This document shows, one piece after another, positions 11,569-20,843 of a DNA stretch of 64,000 bases. Numbering within the stretch: position 1 is the first letter of the stretch; every line of letters starts with the position of its first letter. Both the position numbers and the translations under genes were made by a program. The notes below the pieces were generated by a model. The model was not told the origin of the DNA, ran no database searches, and was given only the letters and a program-made list of their open reading frames with translations. Source of the DNA: Paraconiothyrium sp. Pb-2020 (lineage: Eukaryota; Ascomycota; Dothideomycetes; Pleosporales; Didymosphaeriaceae); contig JAJUBI010000004.1 of the NCBI GenBank assembly GCA_022419385.1, positions 1,488,001 through 1,552,000 of the forward strand, given 5' to 3'.

Positions 11569-12352
11569 ACAACTTTTTAATCTATTATGCACGGTACAAT
11601 CTTAGAGCTATCCGAGTATCTAGATACTATCATGGTTCCAGTTTCTATGTCAATATTTAAGGCAACCTCGATTTTTAATTAATCCGTAATCCACCCCATG
11701 AAAGACATACGCAAGGATTTACCATAAGTACCTGTCTCTAGTCTACAGTAGATATTTAATGTACTATGAACCTGGCGTACTAAGTAATATAATGTAACAT
11801 AAAGATGAAAGAAATAGACCGCAGAATAGATAAGTTGCTGCAAGATTAAAGCCCTATGGCTAGATAATGGAATAAGTGTTCCCTGATGTTGTGCCATTCC
11901 CAACTGCACTCCGCATGGAGCGGCTCCCTGGCGGCGCCTGTCACGGTGTGACGTAGGTCTTGGCGTATAGGCTACAGTGGCAGGTAGCTCCATAGCTGAT
12001 ACACTACACTTGATACTTTCATGATATGTTCACATCCTTACAGCGCCCGTCACGATCCCGAAAAGGTCGACGTCATCACGTGCGCACAGCCCCTCGATGC
12101 TTTCACTCTCTGCGCTGACAGCGGGGCTGGCCATTATGGCGCTCATAGGTCCGGGCTTCTTCTTCGCGCTGTCTTATAGATCAACCAGGCCCACTGTACT
12201 TCCCCAGTCAGAATATCACGCACCCTCAACCTCAGCGTCCCACTTGGCAGCTCTTGGACTTCCTTGTGTCCAGTCCGGCACCCGACAAAGAGCTCATAAC
12301 ATACTGCCCCTCGTCAACTTCTCGTTCAATCATCCCGGTCGGGAGCACTACC
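11569..12352. other. Intergenic, AT-rich then promoter-like
   Basis: 11600-11900 is AT-rich and gene-free. A short frame at 12097-12408 has a hydrophobic start but overlaps the next gene's 5' end and looks like 5' leader. Confidence 0.5.
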
Positions 12353-13345
12353 ATGGGCAGATTCTCCTGCTTCGACCGCAAAGCGACCGGACGCGAGGAC
12401 AAGCATGAATCTACGAGCGTTGGCCCGGCACGAATTGCACCTGTGCCCAGTCACCAACACATTGCAAGCCATTGCACGACAACAGTCCATCCATCTACCT
12501 CGATGCTCCCATCGGCGTATATTACTTCGCTAGGTCCTGCACCGATCATAGCATTGCCAACACTGGCTCCCATCCAGCCCGTGTCCCCAATACGAATGTC
12601 TCCTGTCGTACGGTCGACATCTTCCGCCCCAGAATACTCTCTAGCAGACCAGAGCGAGGAAGACGATAAGTCCAGCCCGCCTCTTCCCACCGAAGAACAG
12701 GGGGTTCGCCATCAGTTAGAACCATGGGGTGCATTATCCCGTGACACCACCATGGACACCCTATACCGCGACCCAACTCCTCCTCCTCGAATGGCTAGTG
12801 CGTCCTTCGCCCGCCTGCCAGAACCATGGATTTCATTATCCCGTGATACCACCACTGACCTCCTATACCGCCGCCAAACTCCTCCTCCTCGAATGACTAG
12901 TGCGACCTTCGCCCGCCTGCCAGAGTACATCGGCTCCTCCGACAGTTCAGAACACCCCCGTACAGACAGCGTTTCCCCGTCGTCCTCCGACCAATCCGGC
13001 GACTCTGACACCCTCGGCATGCTCTCCCCAATCGCGCCTCCCCCTATGCAAGAAGACGTCTTCTCAAGCCCCAGCTCCCCAGCTACACTTCCCGCTTCAG
13101 ATCCCTTCAGACTCACCGGACCCCCCACATACCACGCTCCACCGCCGTTCCGACAACCCGAACCTTTCCCGTCTCCCACCCGGCCGTCCCACCCCCCAGC
13201 TGCGCGAATGCCTGCACCTCCACCTCTACACCTCACCTACGCCCCAACCCCAAACACACACTCTCCCCACCGCCCACCGCCGACAACCCACACCCTACCC
13301 CCTGCACATTCCCCACGAGCCATCCTCCCCCGCCGCCGCACCTGA
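12353..13345 (+). CDS. Pro/Ser-rich low-complexity protein with 34-residue tandem duplication
   Basis: The frame is open from 12254. I choose the ATG at 12353, which sits in a good context (ACCATGG) and gives 330 residues starting MGRFSCFDRK. No known domain is visible. The protein is rich in Pro, Ser and Thr and is probably disordered. The one striking feature is two 102-bp tandem units at 12719-12820 and 12821-12922. Each encodes a 34-residue block of the form EPW-x-SLSRDTT-x-D-x-LYR-x-TPPPRM-x-SA-x-FARLP. From about 13150 the codons become very C-rich and the frame ends at 13345, while the neighbouring frame carries a plausible continuation (13371-13802). The true C-terminus could therefore lie there. 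The N-terminal MG could allow myristoylation, but that is a guess. Confidence 0.5.
   Translation: MGRFSCFDRKATGREDKHESTSVGPARIAPVPSHQHIASHCTTTVHPSTSMLPSAYITSLGPAPIIALPTLAPIQPVSPIRMSPVVRSTSSAPEYSLADQSEEDDKSSPPLPTEEQGVRHQLEPWGALSRDTTMDTLYRDPTPPPRMASASFARLPEPWISLSRDTTTDLLYRRQTPPPRMTSATFARLPEYIGSSDSSEHPRTDSVSPSSSDQSGDSDTLGMLSPIAPPPMQEDVFSSPSSPATLPASDPFRLTGPPTYHAPPPFRQPEPFPSPTRPSHPPAARMPAPPPLHLTYAPTPNTHSPHRPPPTTHTLPPAHSPRAILPRRRT
12719..12922 (+). repeat. 102-bp tandem duplication (two units) inside the Pro-rich gene
   Basis: Unit 1 (12719-12820) and unit 2 (12821-12922) both begin GAACCATGG and end CGCCCGCCTGCCA. They differ by scattered substitutions but keep the same length and frame. The second unit has changed more at protein level in its middle (TMDTLYRDPT versus TTDLLYRRQT). 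Confidence 0.9.
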
Positions 13346-13370
13346 ATAGACTCCCCCGGCAGTCCTCACC

Positions 13371-13802
13371 GTGCACCCACCGCACGGCTTCCCACCAACT
13401 CCTTCATCGGAGCTACGCGAAAGCTCGTTTTTAACCCGCGTCGACCCGCTTCCGAGGTCGTCTCCTACGCTGCCGAGGACGGACGACGATGGGATTGATT
13501 TGCAGGCGTTTCTGAGGCGGAATCCGCACCTGGTGGCTGGGATTGAGGAGGGGGGTGGGTTTGATGAGGGCGGGGTGGGGGAGGGCGTGGGGACTGAGGA
13601 GGATTGGGTGGATGATGAGGATGAGGGGAGGGACGAGCGTGGTGGGAGAGGGTGGTGGATGGGGGAGATGAGGGATAGTGAGCATTGTAACCCTGGGGCA
13701 GAGTGCGTGGTGGGTTTGGGTTTTGGACGGATGAATGAAGTGTTTGGGAAGGGGAGTGTTTTGGACTTGTGGGAAGGTCATGCGTTCAGTGGGATGCAGT
13801 GA
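13371..13802 (+). CDS. Hypothetical acidic/Gly-rich frame, maybe the C-terminus of the preceding gene
   Basis: This is a 143-residue open frame (start MHPPHGFPPTPSSEL) with a sensible-looking core, DDDGIDLQAFLRRNPHLVAGIEEGG, then a Glu/Gly/Trp-rich tail. It lies 25 bases after the stop of the Pro-rich gene and in a different frame from it. The same frame upstream of 13349 reads PHEPSSPAAAPE and is broken only by a TAG. It could be the real C-terminus of the Pro-rich protein after a frameshift or an unrecognised intron, or a separate small gene, or chance. I do not recognise a family. Confidence 0.3.
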   Translation: MHPPHGFPPTPSSELRESSFLTRVDPLPRSSPTLPRTDDDGIDLQAFLRRNPHLVAGIEEGGGFDEGGVGEGVGTEEDWVDDEDEGRDERGGRGWWMGEMRDSEHCNPGAECVVGLGFGRMNEVFGKGSVLDLWEGHAFSGMQ

Positions 13803-14413
13803 TGATGGATACTAGATATGACGACCTGAGGCACTGGTGTTGGGGAATAAGAAGAGACAGTCGTACCCTAGACGATGTCTGGGTGTACCTCAAAGGAAGG
13901 AGTTGGTGTGTTAGACTTGAACTAAAAGATTGGGACCGAGCAGGCTCGATTGTCAATGGTTTCTTTGAGCAATGCTAGCATGATGGTGATGGTGTGACGT
14001 GGGCTGATCACGGAAATGCATCATGGCTTTACTCATGATTGTCTTATACACTCAAAAGATGACCTAGAGTCGAGTATTGCCGCTTATTCTACTATATTAT
14101 GCTCACTTCGATATGGTTGTGGCACTTGAGAAGGTCGCAAGTTGATCGGTGCCGCCATGCTACAGTGAGTTCAGCCTTTGTCAGACGTAGACAAAGACGG
14201 CTCATTTCCCACTCTTTGAGGTGTATTCAGACAGTCTTTTGACACGAAATCAGCGGTAAAGAAATTCGGGTGCGTACTTTCACTTTATCCACGGTTGCTC
14301 TCGCAACCACCAAGGGCAGACGCAAACACCGTCATGACAGCAAACAGACCCGCGCTCGACCTTTCAACTCCTTTGAACGCCCGAATGCTCAAAGAACACA
14401 CGCAGACACCACA
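13803..14413. other. Intergenic, no gene seen
   Basis: No supported coding sequence; the 5' leader of the next gene probably occupies the last 100-150 bases. Confidence 0.5.
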
Positions 14414-15496
14414 ATGGACCGCCAGCGCCCTGATCTACAGCTCAACACGAACCTCACCCTCCCTCCCCCCTCAATGTCCACTTCAAACTTCAAAAAGGCC
14501 CTCAAATCACCCATAAAAATGCTCCCAACCTCGCTCACCTCCCCGAAAAAGACTCGGACCCCACTCCAATCCCCAACCCTACAGCCACAGCTTCGCCAGA
14601 CGCTCGCCGATAACAGCCCAATGACACCATCCAGCCGCGTCCCCACGCTCCAACTCCAGCGCGCCTCAGGCGGCATCCAAGACCCCTTCATCGACCACGC
14701 GACCGCATCCTGGACCTGCTGCACCTGCGGCACGCGGAGTCATGTGTACATCCACCCAGGGCAACACCCCCTCGGCGCCCTCGCATGCGACTGCCCGCAC
14801 AAACCCTGCAGCGCATGCCTAACCTCCGGACAAGTGAAGCCCTTCCTCCCGATGAACGAGCCCGCGATGGTCCCCTGCGGCGACGCCGCCAGCGCTGCAG
14901 AAGGAACCGAACTACGCTTTGGAATCGTCTGTCCAGCATGCGGCTTGAGCTGGAGGGCCCGCGAACTCGGCAAGCGCTTCTCCAAGACCCTCCGCAAGAT
15001 GCCGAGCGTATCGCTCAATCGCGCTGTGCATCTTGCGCCGGTAGAAGGCCGCCTGCGCAAGTCGCGCTCTACGCTCGTGCTGGGGAATAAGCGGATTGTG
15101 AAGCCGCCGGGGGCAGCGCTGCCGAAGCAGGCGGAGTATGTAGCGGTGAAGTTCAGTGGTGTCAATTGTACGTGCGGCATGGTCATCAGCTTGGAATCAG
15201 CGTTTTGCTTTCAGATTGTGGGGGAGCAGGTGAGTGAGCGGGAGAGGAGGCAGAAGGAGTTTTGGGGCTTGTGGGTGCAGAAGGGGGACTCAGTGGGATG
15301 GACGACGACGTCGGAGTTGAAGGAGAAGGGACATGGGACGCCGATGCTGAGGCTTGGGAAGGTAGAGCCTGAAGACGAGGATGAAGGTGTGACGTGGAAG
15401 GTGGAGCATCCGAATCCGTTGAGGAGTGCTCCGGTGGTGGACAAGATGGCGAGGGATTCGTGGGAGGAGATTTGTGATAGGGAGGGGTGGGTTTGA
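14414..15496 (+). CDS. Putative zinc-ribbon hypothetical protein
   Basis: This is a single exon of 360 residues if started at 14414 (MDRQRPDLQL); the frame is open from 14270. The first ~90 residues are Ser/Pro/Thr-rich and probably disordered. A Cys/His-rich region follows: WTCCTCGTRSHVYIH, GALACDCPHKPCSAC, FGIVCPACGLSWRA and, further on, VNCTCGMVI. The CxxC pairs spaced like this suggest two or more zinc ribbons. This type of protein is widespread in Dothideomycetes without a known role. It could be a nuclear or ubiquitin-pathway adaptor, but the sequence does not say. The C-terminus is Trp/Glu-rich. The reading frame is intact and codon use resembles its neighbours. Confidence 0.7.
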   Translation: MDRQRPDLQLNTNLTLPPPSMSTSNFKKALKSPIKMLPTSLTSPKKTRTPLQSPTLQPQLRQTLADNSPMTPSSRVPTLQLQRASGGIQDPFIDHATASWTCCTCGTRSHVYIHPGQHPLGALACDCPHKPCSACLTSGQVKPFLPMNEPAMVPCGDAASAAEGTELRFGIVCPACGLSWRARELGKRFSKTLRKMPSVSLNRAVHLAPVEGRLRKSRSTLVLGNKRIVKPPGAALPKQAEYVAVKFSGVNCTCGMVISLESAFCFQIVGEQVSERERRQKEFWGLWVQKGDSVGWTTTSELKEKGHGTPMLRLGKVEPEDEDEGVTWKVEHPNPLRSAPVVDKMARDSWEEICDREGWV

Positions 15497-16814
15497 GACT
15501 GCGGCGGCAGCGAGAGAGGCTTGATTGGGAAGAGTTGGAAATGAATGACAGCACGCACTTGACTGTGCCGAGGCTGTTTGTGGGTGTTCCTCATGAGGAA
15601 TGCATTGGATAGTGTTGATCCGCATGATCGTTCAGCTGTTCATCTGATGAACCAGTGATGGGCGCTAAAGCGATGATGTAGGGTGCTCGCAAGCGCGACT
15701 GTAGAAGTCGCACGTTCCGGTGATAATCTTCTTTGATGAAATTACAGAACAAACGTTCTATCCTCAGGATGGAATTTGCGTGCTCACCAGTTCCAGTCAG
15801 CAGTTGTAAGGCGACCTGAGCGTAAGCACTTCTTTCAGCTTCGCCTTTGTGAGCCCTTCTGTTTTCCCGTCACCCGTTACAGTCACTTGTGGTACTGTAG
15901 TGGCAGCTGAGTCCTCCGCCCTTTCGTGATGTCGGAAGTCTCCGACGAATTAGTATAATGACGGTCTGTTTCAGACCGCTTTATTGAATAAATCTGTGCA
16001 CTACGAAGTGTTGGCAGTTGCATCTTCACAAACGAGAATCAGGACTCACACGTCAAACCCTGAAGACCTGGGCCATAACCTATTGCACACGAAAATACGA
16101 CAAACTCCACTCCTCCATGTCTATGGTGACATACTATGCGAGCAGAGAGAGCCTCATGAAAGCCTCGACTATACTTGAGTGGCCATGAGAACGGCCTCAG
16201 CCCCCAGGGCAGGCGACAAAGCCAACGGCGGCATCTCCAGGCAGCCGGAACGACCGCCCATTGTCCAATAATGAATTAGCAGACGGTGACCGGAGTTGAA
16301 AGGCGGGGACATGCGGTGAGGACTGTCCTTTCATGGACGAATGATGACCCTGCGCCGCCACAGTGCACAGCCCAAGCGAGCCGGGCGCTAGCAAGCCACA
16401 CATGCACATTGGGGTTAACCACTCAGGCGCGCGGTTGCGCCTTTGTGTAGGCTTCAGCCTTGTTGCAAAGTATAAACAGGAAGACGGTTTGGTGGCACAA
16501 AGAACATTCCATTCAGCATTCCAATCCCCAGTCCACACGTTCGCAGAGACTTGTTCCCAGCTCTTTGACCCTCCGCTCCGTTCGCGACCAACGCCACGTC
16601 CGTGCGCTCAGCCTTATGCAGTGTGTACCAAGGTACAAAAGGCGCTAGCCACTTGCTACTTCCCCACTAACACCTGCACAGCTCCAACGTTCCTATAACT
16701 AGCGACAACGCTTCTACACACGAGCCTGCCTCTCGTACAATATCTAGGTCTTCTACCTTCTCAGCCCAAGAACGAGTGCAGCAGCTTTGCAACCATTTTT
16801 CCCGAGCAAACACC
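15497..16814. other. Intergenic, 1.3 kb
   Basis: No supported gene. The stretch around 16460-16800 is likely the promoter and leader of the following gene. Confidence 0.5.
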
Positions 16815-17681
16815 ATGGAGAGACACGACACAGCCCTAGAGCCCGCGGAGCCAATTGTGACCCAAGAGAAGAAAGAGCAGGACCCCCCCAAGAACACAAA
16901 CGCCTGCAAATTCTGCAAGCGCCCTTCGCACTGCCCAACATGCAACACCGAGCTCTCTCCTCCGCCCAAGAAAGGCCCCACCGATATCGACGGCGACGTC
17001 CCCGATCCCTACAACCAACTCCCCGAACCAATCCATGACCCCAGCAAAGACTCTCACCCGGATTTCCACGTCGCCTTCCCCCCAAATGAGCCAGACTATG
17101 GAAAGTTCTCCGTCTTCGCAGCCGGCAGTATCGAAATGGGCGCTGCCATCCAATGGCAGCCGCTCCTGGCAAACTATCTTTGCACCCTCCCTCTAACAAT
17201 GTGTAACCCCCGCCGCGGCCACTGGGACAAGACTATCACGCCGTCCGCTAAAACAAAGGCATTCCGCGATCAGGTCGAGTGGGAGCTTGGAGCCCTCACC
17301 GCTTGCACTGTCATCTGCTTCTTCTTCGACCACGCAACCATGAGTCCGGTCACCATGTGCGAGCTAGGACTGTGGGCGCACTCTGGAAAAGTAGTAGTTT
17401 GCTGCGACAGGAGGTTCTGGAAGAGTGGGAATGTGGAGCTGGTGTGTGAGCGGTATGGAGTGCCGTTGGTGGATACATTTGAGCAGATGGTTCCGCTGGT
17501 CAAGGCGAAGTTGAGGACGAAGGGGATGATACTGGATAAAGAGGGGAACTTGACGGATGATGAGGCTCGGAGGGGTTCGAGCAGTATGACGCTTGAGGAG
17601 GCGGAGAAGTACTGCCTGGAGAAGACGCCTGAGAGGTGGGGGATGAAGCCGGACGAGGCGGCGATGGGGACACAGAAGTGA
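16815..17681 (+). CDS. Nucleoside 2-deoxyribosyltransferase-like protein with N-terminal CxxC pair
   Basis: This is a single exon of 288 residues. The start at 16815 has a strong context (CACCATGG). A lysine/proline-rich N-terminus holds CKFCKRPSHCPTC, a C-x2-C-x5-C-x2-C arrangement that could bind zinc. The main domain, from about residue 90, matches the nucleoside 2-deoxyribosyltransferase-like fold: VFAAGSIEMGAAIQWQ, NPRRGHWD, FRDQVEWELGAL, FFFDHATMSPVTMCELGLWA and GKVVVCCDRRFWKSGNVE, then YGVPLVDTFEQM. In known enzymes of the superfamily a Glu in the EL motif attacks the N-glycosidic bond; here the corresponding MCELGL is kept. The substrate is unknown. In fungi these may act in nucleotide salvage or as nucleosidases. 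The C-terminus (about residues 235-288) is charged. Confidence 0.8.
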   Translation: MERHDTALEPAEPIVTQEKKEQDPPKNTNACKFCKRPSHCPTCNTELSPPPKKGPTDIDGDVPDPYNQLPEPIHDPSKDSHPDFHVAFPPNEPDYGKFSVFAAGSIEMGAAIQWQPLLANYLCTLPLTMCNPRRGHWDKTITPSAKTKAFRDQVEWELGALTACTVICFFFDHATMSPVTMCELGLWAHSGKVVVCCDRRFWKSGNVELVCERYGVPLVDTFEQMVPLVKAKLRTKGMILDKEGNLTDDEARRGSSSMTLEEAEKYCLEKTPERWGMKPDEAAMGTQK

Positions 17682-18251
17682 CAATGGTGATGGACGGGTG
17701 CATTTGAGCGGTGTTCGGGTGGCTGTCTGAGCGTGCTATGCATAGGTGGGCTTCTTTTTACTGTACTTGGTTTACTGACGGTTCTGTACGATTATATGAT
17801 TTCATGTCTTGGGGATGAGAGCACAGTCATGGTCAAGGATGGTGGTGGAGCTGTAGATGGACCTGATACCCCTAGAATATACGTTGAATCGATACCATGA
17901 CTATCACGTAGCTCTCAGTCGATCATATCATTTACTGAGTTCGGTCGCCTACAGCGTAAATCCTTCCACCAAGTTAGTTGAGGCTTAAGCGGGTAGTTCG
18001 CGGAGCCTGGAATTGCCTGAGATCTCCTTTGGCATGGATCTTCGGTGGAAGACACAGATTCTCATCGAGGAGACCCCCAAATTCGGCGAATCCTGCAAGG
18101 TAGCGTCATCTACGCGACCGAGGATAATTTTATGTACCCTAGAAAAGTCAGCCACACGCTCGCTTCAGCATCAATAGGCAACAGACGTTCTCCAAAACGG
18201 CATCCTCAATTCCTTCATATTTCCTTTTGCGTGCTGGGTATCGTATCGGCG
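17682..18251. other. Convergent intergenic region
   Basis: Lies between two genes that end toward each other; no gene seen. It should hold both 3' ends. Confidence 0.5.
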
Positions 18252-18928
18252 TTACTCCTCATCACTCTCCGACATCTGCATCTCCTCATCATCATCCTCG
18301 CTCTCGCTCTTCTCTTCCTCCTCTTCCCTCCCCCTCTTCGTCCCCTTCGCCCTCTCTTGCTCGTTCACCGGTACCGCCTTCGCAGGCGCGGCGCCGAAGA
18401 CCGCCGCCGCAGCGCCCGTCTGCTCGGTCGCTTCAAGCTGCTTCTCGGGCAGGTCGGGTTCGGGCATTTTAAACGTGCCGTCGAGCTTAGCGATGGTGTC
18501 GGATTTGCTTTTCGCGTAGGCGATGTGCTGCACGCGTGAGCCTTCAATTACAGGATGGACGGAGGAGATGATGGGTGCATACCATATCCTTCCCGAAAAA
18601 CACAAAGCCCTCGAGTGCGCGCATAGCCTGCGTCGAGGAATCAATGTCGCGGAACACAACGTGTGCCTGGCCGCGCATCTTCGGCGTCTTGAGCGCGACG
18701 ACATCGAGAATGACGCCATACGTCGCAAATAGCATGTACAAATTGCGCTTGAGGTCTTGCTTGGGGAGCTTGTCGGGGAGGTTGCGGACGTAGAGGCTGT
18801 TTCCGTTAGGTCAGGCATTGCGCGGCATTGAACAGCGGGGGAAGGTGAACGTACGTTCTATTCGGCGCAACGGCGTGCACTTTTGCAGGCAGGCCGGGAG
18901 GCGGCGGCGGGCGCGCGAGAGTGGCCAT
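18252..18928 (-). CDS. U2 snRNP B''-type RNA-binding protein (single N-terminal RRM)
   Basis: There are three exons: 18855-18928, 18583-18796 and 18252-18527. They sum to 564 nt and 187 residues, with GT-AG introns (GTACGT...ACAG and GTATGC...GCAG). The protein starts MATLARPPPPPG and carries one RRM. RNP2 is LYVRNLP and RNP1 is MRGQAHVVF, with the family-typical DLKRNLYMLFATYG and GKDMHIAYAKSKSD. This is the U1A/U2B'' group. U1A has a second C-terminal RRM that is absent here; instead there is an acidic tail (SEDDDEEMQMSESDEE), so U2B'' (yeast Msl1) is the better name. In the family this protein binds U2 snRNA stem-loop IV with U2A' in the spliceosome. It is divergently paired with the Kin28-type kinase gene, 349 bp apart. 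Confidence 0.88.
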
Positions 18929-19277
18929 CGTGGACGGCGTTGTGGGTGGACTCGTAGGCGGTGGTGAGGAATCTCCCCGCAGAAAGCTTGCGCGCGACCT
19001 GAAATCGTGTGGTCCGTGCGGCGACCCTTGTTCGCGACTTGACCTCGTCTTTGCAAGACGTCCTTCAATTGCTTCTTTCAGTGCGACGAGAAGGATGACA
19101 CACTACTCGACGAGATTCCAAGTATGATAGAGGGCCTGCAAATACGCGACAAATTTCCCGCAATTCCTTCGTTTGTCCCGCCGTAGCTCCGTGCGCGCTT
19201 TCGCATTGAACCAGGCTCGCTGCTCACTTGCGTCTCTCATTGCCTTTCTTTGAGATCCTGGACCAACTTCATAGAAC
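18929..19277. promoter_or_regulatory. Shared divergent promoter of U2B'' and Kin28-type genes
   Basis: The two start codons face away from each other across 349 bp with no other gene, so both core promoters must lie here. I see no clear TATA box. Confidence 0.55.
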
Positions 19278-20562
19278 ATGGGGATGTCACCTGCTCTGAG
19301 CCCTAGGCCTAACCCGCCGGGCTCGAACGCACCCGTCAACGCAGCAAAAGCGAAACCTCTCGTGCATCTTCTCAACCACAAGACCGCTCCGTCGCCGTCC
19401 CTCACCAGCGCAGCGACGACCCCCGGCGGTCCAGACGAGGGTCTGGCAGAGGAGATGAACGATGTGGTTAAGAACCAGTTCGTGTTTGGTAAGTCCGTAC
19501 TCATTCCATTAACGGACAAATGCTCATTCGCATGCAGGCGCGCGTCTTGGAGAAGGTACCTACGCCACCGTCTACCGAGGCCACTACCGCGACGACCCCT
19601 CGAAGCTCGTCGCCATCAAGAAAATGAAGAAGAACACCGAATGGCAAGACGGCATCAACCTCGACTCCCTCCGAGAAATGAAATACCTCGCGGAGCTACA
19701 CCACCCCTACGTAATCAACCTCATCGCCGTCTTCACCACCAAAGACGAGAACATCAACCTCGTCCTCGAGCACCTCCCCCGCGGCGAACTCCAAGACATA
19801 TGGAAAGACAAAGACATCGCCTACGGCGGCGCCGACGTCAAAGCCTGGTCCAACATGATCTGCCAAGGCGTGTGGTGGCTCCACGAAAACTTCGTCCTCC
19901 ACCGCGACATCAAGTCCAACAACATCCTCATCGCCGCCGACAACTCGCTCAAGCTCGCCGACTTCGGTCTCGCGCGCAGCTTCGCGAACCCAGAGGCTGA
20001 AATGACGTACAACGTCATCACGCGCTTCTACCGCCCCCCAGAGCTCTTCCTCGGCTCCTCGCACTACGGCGGGTGCGTGGATATGTGGAGCGTCGGCTGC
20101 GTCATCGCAGAGCTCGCCGTCCGCGACTGGTTCCTTCCGTCTGAGACTGACCTCGCGCATTTGGGCGTTATTACGGAGGTGTTTGGTGTGCCGACGGAAG
20201 CAGATTGGCCTGGCATTAGCAAGCTTCGCTTTTGGAAAGAGCAGTTGGAAAACACGCCTGTGAAACGCCCGCAGCCGTTGAGTTGGTGGCGGAGCCGTAT
20301 GCCGCTTATCGGCGACGCGGGTATCGATCTTGTCAGGGGTTTACTAACGATGAACCCGGTTAAGAGGTTGACGGCGAAACAGGCGCTGGAACATCATTAT
20401 TGGACGGCGGCGCCGAAGCCGCAGAAGAAGGAGAATCTACCTAGAAAGGGCGGGAAGGAGGCGGAGAAGGCGATGGGAGAGTCACTAAAGAGGGTGGGTG
20501 AGACAGAGGACGATAAGATGACGAAGATTGCGAGGAAGCTGGATTTTGGAGCGATGCGGTAG
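19278..20562 (+). CDS. Cyclin-dependent kinase of the CDK7/Kin28 type (TFIIH kinase)
   Basis: Two exons (19278-19488 and 19538-20562) flank a 49-nt GTAAGT...GCAG intron and give 411 residues. After a 65-residue Pro/Ala-rich N-terminus comes a complete protein kinase domain: the Gly-loop LGEGTYATVYRG, the ATP-binding Lys in VAIKKMKK, HRDIKSNN, ADFGLA, then the activation-loop Thr in AEMTYNVITRFYRPPE, and SVGCVIAEL. The helix equivalent to PSTAIRE reads NLDSLREMKYL, closest to the CDK7/Kin28 group rather than Cdc2. The family kinase sits in TFIIH with cyclin H (Ccl1) and phosphorylates Ser5 of the RNA polymerase II tail. The C-terminus is Lys-rich and ends KLDFGAMR. All catalytic residues are present. 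Confidence 0.87.
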
Positions 20563-20843
20563 AGAGGCATCGTCGCCTGGGTTGGACTTATGGATGAGAA
20601 GCATAGGTGTATTGGAGTTCTATGGCGCAGGATACCAGGACCGCGCATTTGGAGGCGTTGGGGCTTACCATGCCACGCAAAATCGAGGCTCGTTTTTGTT
20701 CCCTTCATAGTCACATTTTGTTCTCGCTAAGGCACAGGAGCAATTGAGTGGTTCTAGATATACACGATATCAAAACATCGTTTAGGCGTAATTAAGCACC
20801 TTCCCGAAAAGGTTTTCCGCCGATGTCACCAAGAGCCCCATAA
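20563..20843. other. 3' flank of the kinase gene
   Basis: No gene. The sequence grades into the repeat array that starts at 20844. Confidence 0.5.

Noticed and set aside
12712..13236. Gly/Arg-rich 174-codon open frame on the minus strand
   Set aside because: Mirror of the C-rich, Pro-coding strand; low complexity only.
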